A DNA stretch of 8,665 nt from Thermoleophilia bacterium (lineage in GTDB: Bacteria; Actinomycetota; Thermoleophilia; Gaiellales; Gaiellaceae). The stretch is from the NCBI GenBank assembly GCA_013362295.1, contig JABFWJ010000142.1:1-8665 (forward strand). The letters run 5' to 3'. Position 1 is the first letter of the stretch. Each line of letters begins with the position of its first letter. This document shows, in pieces, positions 1-7,482 of this stretch. Both the position numbers and the translations under genes were made by a program. The notes under the pieces were generated by a model. It was not told the origin of the DNA. It did no database searches and was given only the letters and a program-made list of their open reading frames with translations.

Positions 1-1
1 G

Positions 2-196
2 GAGCCGCCGGCCGCCAGCCGGAGGTCGCTCGACGAGCTCCGGAGCCGGGTCGACGCCGCGCGGGCCGCCCATCCCGAGCGGGTGGCCGAATGGGACACA
101 TATCTCGAGCTCTTTGTGGATCAGGAGGTCGACGGAGTGCTGCCGCGCGGCCTGGACCCGCTGATCGACGAGGTCTTCGGATCGCTTCTCTACTGA
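2..196 (+). CDS. C-terminal fragment of an unrecognised protein
   Basis: The last 64 residues of a gene that begins outside the window, ending in TGA at 194-196. The frame is convincingly coding because nearly every codon ends in G or C. The fragment starts with a basic, helix-prone stretch (SLDELRSRVDAARAAHPERV) and continues as an acidic, amphipathic segment with aromatic residues (EWDTYLELFVDQEVDG), ending in DEVFGSLLY. No cysteine or histidine pairs, membrane segment or known motif is visible, so it is probably a soluble protein or domain. In Firmicutes the genes ahead of clpC are ctsR, mcsA and mcsB, but nothing here resembles the end of those proteins. I do not recognise the family. Coding status is fairly sure; function is unknown. 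Confidence 0.7.
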   Translation, partial: EPPAASRRSLDELRSRVDAARAAHPERVAEWDTYLELFVDQEVDGVLPRGLDPLIDEVFGSLLY

Positions 197-228
197 GGTT
201 GCGCGCCCTGGCCCCATGACGCGACCTC

Positions 229-248
229 CGGGGGATGCGCCACCCCCG
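229..248 (+). other. GC inverted repeat upstream of clpC
   Basis: A perfect 6-bp inverted repeat, CGGGGG and CCCCCG, separated by 8 nt. It lies 33 nt after the stop of the upstream gene and about 80 nt before the clpC start. No T-run follows, so it is not a standard intrinsic terminator. It could be an operator for a dimeric repressor or activator, or a weak RNA hairpin. I see no CIRCE element, no CtsR-type GGTCAAA direct repeat and no convincing ClgR site here. Confidence 0.35.
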
Positions 249-294
249 TATCAGGGAGTACCATGCGGCCTCCTAGAGAAGGCAACCGTTTTAG

Positions 295-310
295 CCGCCG
301 GAACAGGCGG
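295..310 (+). promoter_or_regulatory. Leader hairpin abutting the clpC ribosome-binding site
   Basis: CCGCC and GGCGG form a perfect 5-bp stem around the loop GGAACA. The stem ends 2 nt before the GAGAGG ribosome-binding site of clpC. A GC stem at this spacing could affect ribosome access to the clpC start, for example with temperature, but it is short and may be chance in GC-rich DNA. A TAnnnT -10-like box (TACCAT, 259-264) upstream would give a transcript carrying this hairpin, but no good -35 accompanies it. Confidence 0.3.
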
Positions 311-312
311 AA

Positions 313-318
313 GAGAGG
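313..318 (+). promoter_or_regulatory. Ribosome-binding site that sets the clpC TTG start
   Basis: GAGAGG lies 7 nt upstream of the TTG at 326-328. It supports that codon as the clpC start, since the protein then begins with the family-typical MFERFTERARQ. A competing AGGGAG at 253-258 precedes an in-frame ATG at 263. Confidence 0.7.
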
Positions 319-325
319 TTACGAA

Positions 326-2839
<2,514 letters not shown>

Positions 2840-2841
2840 CG

Positions 2842-2874
2842 GAAGGGCCGGCGCAAGCCGGCCCTTCTCTTTCT
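2842..2874 (+). terminator. Rho-independent terminator of clpC
   Basis: A perfect 11-bp stem (GAAGGGCCGGC and GCCGGCCCTTC) closes a GCAA tetraloop of the stable GNRA type. It is followed by the pyrimidine tail TCTTTCT at 2868-2874. It starts 2 nt after the clpC stop codon, so clpC transcription should end here, before it runs into the convergent zinc-finger gene. Confidence 0.92.
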
Positions 2875-2876
2875 CG

Positions 2877-2909
2877 CGAATCTGATTCGGCGCAGCCGAA
2901 CCAGATTCG
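2877..2909 (-). terminator. Long hairpin after the zinc-finger gene, possible terminator
   Basis: Arms CGAATCTG and CAGATTCG, then an inner TTCGGC and GCCGAA around a GCA loop, give a 14-bp stem broken by one A/C mismatch. On the minus strand it begins 6 nt after the stop codon of the UBP zinc-finger gene, where a terminator would sit. No T-run follows on that strand, so efficiency is uncertain; it could also be a dispersed palindromic repeat. It stands back to back with the clpC terminator, which could also stop transcription from the minus side. Confidence 0.55.
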
Positions 2910-2915
2910 AGCACT

Positions 2916-3191
2916 TCACGCCGCGCGCTCGAACATCACCTCGTCGACGTAGCACCAGAACCAGTCCTCGCCGGGCTCAGCGGAGCGGACGATCGGGTGG
3001 TCGGTCTCGCGCGCGTGCTTCGTCGCGTGCTTGTTGGGCGACGAATCGCAGCAGCCGATCTTGCCGCACGTCGTGCACATGCGCAGGTGCACCCACCGAG
3101 CGCCGATCTCGAGGCAGTCCTCACAGCCCGCGATCTGTGCGGGCAGCTCTCCGAACTCGATCTGGCCCGTGTGCGTGCAGGCGGCGCTCAC
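2916..3191 (-). CDS. Small UBP-type zinc-finger protein
   Basis: A 91-residue protein that is almost entirely one ubiquitin-hydrolase-type zinc finger (ZnF-UBP). Likely zinc ligands in order are Cys5, His7, Cys23, Cys26, Cys39, Cys42, Cys47 or Cys48, His55, His59 and His65, in the expected CxH...CxxC...CxxCxxxxC...H...H pattern. The core IAGCEDCL, WVHLRMCTTCGKIGCCD and EPGEDWFWCY is typical of stand-alone bacterial members. In eukaryotes this fold binds the C-terminal Gly-Gly of ubiquitin; the bacterial role is not established. I took the GTG at 3189-3191 because the finger begins right after it. The open frame continues upstream but reads through the end of the aminopeptidase gene and looks non-coding. 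No good ribosome-binding site is visible. The gene is last in the minus-strand block, 67 nt and a hairpin after the third aminopeptidase. Confidence 0.88.
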   Translation of the reverse strand: MSAACTHTGQIEFGELPAQIAGCEDCLEIGARWVHLRMCTTCGKIGCCDSSPNKHATKHARETDHPIVRSAEPGEDWFWCYVDEVMFERAA

Positions 3192-3226
3192 ACGGTCAGC
3201 GTAGAGAAGACGACCGACCTGCCGGA

Positions 3227-3247
3227 GCGCCGCGGTTTCCGCGGCGC
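3227..3247 (-). other. Strong GC hairpin between aminopeptidase C and the zinc-finger gene
   Basis: GCGCCGCGG and CCGCGGCGC form a perfect 9-bp stem with a 3-nt loop (AAA on the minus strand). It begins 11 nt after the stop of the upstream gene and ends 35 nt before the GTG of the zinc-finger gene. The minus-strand sequence after it is only moderately T-rich (GTCGTCTTCTCT). It may be a weak terminator or an mRNA processing or stability element that uncouples the zinc-finger gene from the aminopeptidases. Confidence 0.5.
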
Positions 3248-3258
3248 GCGATCCTGGC

Positions 3259-4455
3259 TCAGTCGAGCTGCCAGACGTCGTCGCGGAGAAGCGGCAGGAC
3301 GGCTCCGTCGCGCGTGATCGCGTCCACATCGACCTCAGGGCCGCCGACCATGAAGTCCGTGTGCACCGTCGAGACGTTGACGCCCTCGATCACGCCGCCC
3401 TCGACCGCCTCGGCGTACGCGCTTCCGTAGGCGACGTGGCAGGTCGCGTTCTCGTCGAAGAGCGTGTCGAAGAAGGTCAACCCGGTCTTGCCGATGCGTG
3501 ACGTGCCGTCGACGAGCGCCACTTCGCCCAGGTACGCCGCCCGGTCGTCGGTCTCGAGCTGTCCACGAATCACCTCCGCGCCCTCATCCGCGTTCACGTC
3601 GACGATGCGGCCGCCCTCGAAGCGCATCTCCAGGCCCTTCACGATCCGCCCGTACAGCGCCAGCGGGCGCGTCGAGCGGACGACACCTTCGGTGCGGCGC
3701 AGGTCCGGCGTCGTGAAGACCTCCTCGGTCGGCATGTTCGCGACGTACGGGATGCCCTGGGCGGTGTGCGACTCGACCCCTTGCCAGCGCGACTCGGCCA
3801 GCAGCCCGACGCGCAGGTCGGTGCCGGGTCCCTTGAAGTGCAGGACGTCGACCTTCAGGTCGTTGAGCGCGCGCGCCCGGCTGCCGATGCGCTTCACGTG
3901 CTCGCGCCAGGCGGCGACGGGGTCGTCCTCGTCGAGGCGGACGGTGTACTCGACCGCGTTCCAGAGCCGGTCGAGGTCCGGTTCGCCGAACATCTGCTCG
4001 GCCCAGCCCTCGTTCGGCACGCCGACGACCGTCCAGTTGTTGAGCTGCTCGTTGATCTGCCGGTTCGACTCCTCCGCGATCTCGAGCATGCGCGCCTTGC
4101 CGACGCGCTCGCCGGGAAGGTCGGCCAGCAGGTTTGGCTCGGCGTCGCCCGTCAGTGCGACGACGGCCGCGTGGTCGTCGCCCACCTGCTTCGCCCGGTT
4201 GAGCAGCCAGGGGGGCGTCCACGAGAGCAGCTCGTCCGCGGCGCCCTCGATCAGCGCGCGCCGTATGTGCTGGTCCGTGTAGTAGACGTCGACGTACGCG
4301 GCGCCTGCCTTGTACGCCGCGCGCGTCACCGCACGCGCGACCGCCGCGTGCTCGACGCGTGCAATCACGTCGACCAGCTGCCCCGGCTGTACGTTGGCGC
4401 CGACGCGAACCGCGAGCTCTGCGTACCGCTCCTCGCGGGTGATCGGGTCGGTCAT
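3259..4455 (-). CDS. M29-family metallo-aminopeptidase, copy C
   Basis: A 398-residue cytosolic peptidase of family M29 (thermophilic AmpS/AmpT type), which removes N-terminal residues from peptides using two metal ions. The N-terminal YAELAVRVGANVQPGQ and central GPGTDLRVGL are family signatures. By alignment to the ligand spacing I recall for Thermus AmpT (250, 316, 345, 376, 378), the ligands are Glu245 in MPTEEVF, Glu311 in LGEVALVDG, His340 in ENATCH, and His365 and Asp367 in VHTD. The likely catalytic tyrosine at His+7 is present (Tyr347), the only one of the three copies to keep it. Length is close to the usual 400-415. The start is an ATG overlapping the upstream stop as ATGA (4452-4455) with no separate ribosome-binding site, so translation is probably coupled to copy B. 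It ends in LRDDVWQLD, like its paralogues. It is last of the triplet. Confidence 0.95.
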   Translation of the reverse strand: MTDPITREERYAELAVRVGANVQPGQLVDVIARVEHAAVARAVTRAAYKAGAAYVDVYYTDQHIRRALIEGAADELLSWTPPWLLNRAKQVGDDHAAVVALTGDAEPNLLADLPGERVGKARMLEIAEESNRQINEQLNNWTVVGVPNEGWAEQMFGEPDLDRLWNAVEYTVRLDEDDPVAAWREHVKRIGSRARALNDLKVDVLHFKGPGTDLRVGLLAESRWQGVESHTAQGIPYVANMPTEEVFTTPDLRRTEGVVRSTRPLALYGRIVKGLEMRFEGGRIVDVNADEGAEVIRGQLETDDRAAYLGEVALVDGTSRIGKTGLTFFDTLFDENATCHVAYGSAYAEAVEGGVIEGVNVSTVHTDFMVGGPEVDVDAITRDGAVLPLLRDDVWQLD

Positions 4456-5678
4456 TCGGGCAGCTGCCAGGTCTCGTCGCGGAGAATGGGGACGGCCGAG
4501 CCGTCCTTCGTGAGCCCGTCCACCTCGAGCTCTCGGCGGCCGATCATGAAGTCGGTGTGCACGGTCGAGACGTTCATGCCGTCGCCGGGGTCGCCGTCGA
4601 ACACCTCCGGGATGCCGAAGCCGTAGGCGATGTGGCACGTGGCGTTCTCGTCGTAGAGCGTGTCGAAGAACGTGATGCCCGTCCGGCCGACGCGCGATGT
4701 GCCGTCGACGAGCGCGATCTCGCCGAAGCGGGCAGCGCCGTCGTCGCTCGCGATCTGGCTGCGGACGACCTCGACGCCCTGTTCGGCTTCGACCTCGACG
4801 ATCCGGCCGTCCCTCACCGTCAGCTTCAGGCCCTTGACCATCTCGCCGAGCAGCGCCAGCGGAAGGCTGGAGCTGATCGTGCCCTCGGCCCGGCGCCGGT
4901 CCGGCGTGGTGAAGATCTCCTCCGTCGGCATGTTCGGCACGTACTCGCGCCCGGTCGCCGTGCGAAAAAGCGCCGACATCCAGCGTGCGTTCGGCAGCAG
5001 CCCGATCGTGAAGTCGGTGCCCGGGCCGCGGTAGCGGATCGCGTCGAAGCCCAGCTCGTTCAGCTGCGCCGCGCGGCTCTCGAGCCGCTCCATGTGCTCG
5101 CGCCAGGCGGCGACGGGGTCATCCTCGTCGAGGCGCGTGCAGAAGGCAACGGCCTCCCAGAGGCGCTCGACGTCCGGCTCGCCGAAAACCTCGCGCGCCC
5201 AACCGTCGTTCGGAAACGCGACGCCCGACCAGTTGGTCACCCGCTCGACCATGTGGCGGCGCCCGATCTCGGTCAGCTCCTTCATCTGCGCCTTGCCGAC
5301 GCGCTCGCCGTCGAGGTCGCTCATCAGCTCGGGCTCAGGGTCGCCGGTCGTCCAGATCGACGCAGCGCCTGCGAGGGCCTCGGCACGCTCCTTCATCCAG
5401 TCGGGCGTGTGCGTGAGCGCCTCGTCGGGGCCGAGCTCGATCATCGCCTTGCGGATGTGCTGGTCGCGGTAGCTCACGTCGACGTAGCGCGCCCCGGCGG
5501 CATACGCGGCGCGCGTGAGCGCACGCGCGAGCGGTGCGTGCTCGATCTGCGCGTTGATGAAGACGTTCTGCCCCTCCTCGACGTTCGCGCCGACGCGCAC
5601 CGCCAGCTCCGCGTACCGCCGTAGACGGTCTTTCTGCGGCTCCGTCGAGCCGGCGCTTTCGTCTACCGCAACTGCCAT
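4452..5678 (-). CDS. M29-family metallo-aminopeptidase, copy B
   Basis: A 408-residue M29 peptidase, middle member of the tandem triplet, predicted to trim peptides from the N-terminus in the cytosol. Family blocks run in order: RYAELAVRVGANVEEGQ (21-37), FGEPDVERLW, GPGTDFTIGLLP, NMPTEEIFTTP, FGEIALVDGTSR, YDENATCHIAYG and VSTVHTDFMIG. Predicted metal ligands are Glu254, Glu320, His349, His374 and Asp376, with the same 66- and 29-residue spacing as in AmpT. The position seven residues after His349 is Ile356, not the tyrosine expected from AmpS/AmpT, although Tyr352 lies at His+3. An extra 15-20 polar residues precede the family N-terminus. GGGAGG precedes the ATG with 4-nt spacing, which supports this start. 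The first 16 nt overlap the end of copy A, so the two are probably co-translated. Family assignment is very sure; activity is inferred. Confidence 0.95.
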   Translation of the reverse strand: MAVAVDESAGSTEPQKDRLRRYAELAVRVGANVEEGQNVFINAQIEHAPLARALTRAAYAAGARYVDVSYRDQHIRKAMIELGPDEALTHTPDWMKERAEALAGAASIWTTGDPEPELMSDLDGERVGKAQMKELTEIGRRHMVERVTNWSGVAFPNDGWAREVFGEPDVERLWEAVAFCTRLDEDDPVAAWREHMERLESRAAQLNELGFDAIRYRGPGTDFTIGLLPNARWMSALFRTATGREYVPNMPTEEIFTTPDRRRAEGTISSSLPLALLGEMVKGLKLTVRDGRIVEVEAEQGVEVVRSQIASDDGAARFGEIALVDGTSRVGRTGITFFDTLYDENATCHIAYGFGIPEVFDGDPGDGMNVSTVHTDFMIGRRELEVDGLTKDGSAVPILRDETWQLPE

Positions 5679-6868
5679 GCATCCTCCCTCAGGATCGGGA
5701 CCCGTGTGCCGTCGCTCGTGATGCCGTCGACGGAGACCTCCGGGCCGCCGACCATGAAATCAGTGTGAACCGCCGAGACGTTCGCCCCCCGGGCGCGCCG
5801 TTCGTCCGGCCCGAGCCCGGCGAGCTCGGGCGCTGAGAAGAGCACTGCGGATCCCCAGGCGATGTGACATGTCGCGTTCTCGTCGAACAGCGTATTCAAG
5901 AAGGTGATCCCCTTCTGGCCTACGCGCGATTCACCGCCGACGAGCGCGACCTCGCCGAACCGCCTCGCGAACTCGTCCGTGCCGATCTGTGCGCGAACCG
6001 CGTCCTCGCCGCTCGAGGCCGTCACGTCGGTGATCTCGCCGTCGGCGAGGGTCACCTCCAGATCGCGCACGATCGTGCCCCCCAACGCGAGCGGCCTCGT
6101 CGACCGGACCGTGCCCTCGGCGCGCCGCGCGTCGGGGCAGGTGAAGACCTCCTCCGTGGGTAGGTTCGGAACGTGCGGGATGCCGTCGCGCGTGTCGATC
6201 CCGCCGCCGATCCAGCGCGACTCCGGCAGCAGCCCGATCGTCAGGTCGGTCCCGGGCCCCTCGAAGTGCAGCGCGTCGAGGCGGAGGGCGTCGAGCTGCT
6301 CGCACCGCGAGCGCAGGCGCGCAGTGTGCGACCGCCAGGCTGCGACGGGATCCTCCTCGTCGAGCCGAACCGTCGAGGCGATCGCGTCCCACAGCCGCTC
6401 GACGTCCGGCTCGCCGAAAACCTGCTCTGCCCACCCCTCGCTCGGATACGCGGCGATCGTCCAGTTCGTGCCGCGCGCATTCTGGATCGCCAGCGTCCGC
6501 TCCATCACCGCCACCTGGCGGGCCCGCCCCACGCGCTCCTGGTCGAGGTCGGCGAGGAGCTCCGGCTCCGCCTCGCCGGCGATCAGCACGATCGCGTTGC
6601 CCTCCAGCGCCGCGGCCCGGTCGACCTGCCAGTCGGGCGACATCGTCAGCGCCTCGTCGGGCCCGAGCTCGATCATCGCGCGGCGCACGTGCGGGTCGAC
6701 GTACCGGACGTCGACGTAGCCGGCCTCCGCGCGATACGCGGCCCGCGCGACCGCGCGCACGAGCTGCACGTGCTCGGGCATGGCCGTGACGAAGAGCGTC
6801 TGGCCCGGTTGGACATTTGCGCCGACCCGCACGATCAGGTCGGCGTAGGCATCGATCCGGTCTCGCAT
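5663..6868 (-). CDS. M29-family metallo-aminopeptidase, copy A
   Basis: A 401-residue M29 peptidase, first of the three in transcription order. Signatures are YADLIVRVGANVQPGQ (8-23), FGEPDVERLW, GPGTDLTIGLLPESRW, NLPTEEVFTCP, FGEVALVGGESRVG, FDENATCHIAWG and VSAVHTDFMVGG. Predicted metal ligands are Glu240, Glu306, His335, His368 and Asp370. Two things set it apart. His+3 and His+7 are Trp338 and Val342, so no tyrosine remains in this loop. The stretch from His335 to His368 is also 8 residues longer than in copies B and C. The frame stays open far upstream, across the two preceding genes, but the M29 match begins at this ATG (6866-6868). Only a weak AGG is present, 3 nt upstream. The gene lies 26 nt after the DUF4272 gene and its last 16 nt overlap copy B. 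Family is very sure; whether it is catalytically competent is open. Confidence 0.95.
   Translation of the reverse strand: MRDRIDAYADLIVRVGANVQPGQTLFVTAMPEHVQLVRAVARAAYRAEAGYVDVRYVDPHVRRAMIELGPDEALTMSPDWQVDRAAALEGNAIVLIAGEAEPELLADLDQERVGRARQVAVMERTLAIQNARGTNWTIAAYPSEGWAEQVFGEPDVERLWDAIASTVRLDEEDPVAAWRSHTARLRSRCEQLDALRLDALHFEGPGTDLTIGLLPESRWIGGGIDTRDGIPHVPNLPTEEVFTCPDARRAEGTVRSTRPLALGGTIVRDLEVTLADGEITDVTASSGEDAVRAQIGTDEFARRFGEVALVGGESRVGQKGITFLNTLFDENATCHIAWGSAVLFSAPELAGLGPDERRARGANVSAVHTDFMVGGPEVSVDGITSDGTRVPILREDAWQLR
5683..5688 (-). promoter_or_regulatory. Ribosome-binding site of aminopeptidase copy B, inside copy A
   Basis: On the minus strand GGGAGG stands 4 nt before the ATG of copy B, within the last codons of copy A. 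The same bases encode part of the conserved LREDAWQL ending of copy A. It fixes the copy B start and explains the 16-nt gene overlap. An out-of-frame ATG lies between, at 5680-5682. Confidence 0.75.
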
Positions 6869-6894
6869 CCGCCTAGACAGTAGAGATCTCGATA

Positions 6895-7473
6895 TCAGGT
6901 GTCGAGCGGAACATCGTCCCACGAACGGCCCTCCCCGCACAGCCAGTTCAGCGCGTGCTGCCGCTCGACGGCGATCGAGTGGGCCTCCGTGTGCTGTTCC
7001 GGGGTCAGTTGCCGGTAGACCTTGCCGTAGGCGCGGAAGTCGCCGCGCATGGGCGCGGGCAGGACTCCCTGCTCGAAGCCGCGCATCGCCGTGGCGGCGA
7101 TCAACTGGTCGAAGGTGGCATAGCGCTCGGGCAGCTCGACGTTCCCGGCCGCCTGCAGCTCGGTCGTCCGCGCGCGCCAGTGCCAGAGCCGCGCCGATTC
7201 GCGCTCCAGCTCGATCTCCTCGCCGTCCCTCAACCTGGCCTCGCCGAGCTCGACCCCGGCGACCTCCTCGGGCGCAAACGGCTCGTCGTACGGCGGCAGC
7301 TCGATCAGCTGCAGCGCCCAGAGGAGGGTGCCGAGCGCCTCGCCGCGCCAGACCGCGTCCACGACCGCAGGATCGTCGTCGGGGAGCCGTTGGAGCGCGG
7401 CTCGCAGCTCGTCCCCGAGCGCCTGGCAGCGCTCGACGACCTCTCCCTGGGAGCGGAGCTTGCGGCGCGGCAT
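6895..7473 (-). CDS. DUF4272 domain-containing protein
   Basis: A 192-residue protein without signal peptide or membrane segment. I assign it to the DUF4272 family from its layout: an N-terminal charged helix region, a hydrophobic block with LLWALQL (50-56), the block ARLWHWRART (95-104), and the C-terminal end RQHALNWLCG (171-180) followed by SWDDVPLDT (184-192), the ALNWL...WDDVPxDT ending characteristic of that family. Its biochemical role is unknown to me. There are only two cysteines and no obvious catalytic triad or nucleotide-binding loop. The start is the ATG at 7471-7473, 9 nt after the reductase stop, with no clear ribosome-binding site, so it may rely on ribosomes finishing the upstream gene. 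It precedes aminopeptidase A by 26 nt, which points to co-expression with the peptidases. The family call is good; the function is open. Confidence 0.85.
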   Translation of the reverse strand: MPRRKLRSQGEVVERCQALGDELRAALQRLPDDDPAVVDAVWRGEALGTLLWALQLIELPPYDEPFAPEEVAGVELGEARLRDGEEIELERESARLWHWRARTTELQAAGNVELPERYATFDQLIAATAMRGFEQGVLPAPMRGDFRAYGKVYRQLTPEQHTEAHSIAVERQHALNWLCGEGRSWDDVPLDT

Positions 7474-7482
7474 GGCGCGAGA

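Noticed and set aside
3192..3329. Longer N-terminus for the UBP zinc-finger protein
   Set aside because: The extra residues read through the end of aminopeptidase C and the 9-bp hairpin, look random, and the finger itself begins right after the GTG at 3191.
3766..4626. Plus-strand open frame opposite aminopeptidase C and the start of the region of copy B
   Set aside because: Antisense to well-supported genes, low-complexity translation and no start signal; a GC shadow.
4557..5624. Long plus-strand open frame (355 codons) opposite aminopeptidase B
   Set aside because: It lies fully antisense to a clear M29 gene, its translation is low-complexity Val/Asp/Arg/Ala, and it has no motif. It is a shadow caused by G/C-ending codons on the other strand.
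3259..6868. Aminopeptidase triplet as an assembly duplication artefact
   Set aside because: The copies differ throughout in protein sequence, length and loop residues, so they are true diverged paralogues.
6883..6896. Adjacent short palindromes GAGATCTC and GATATC near the DUF4272 stop
   Set aside because: They are short, partly within the coding end, and have no matching partner sites; chance cannot be excluded.
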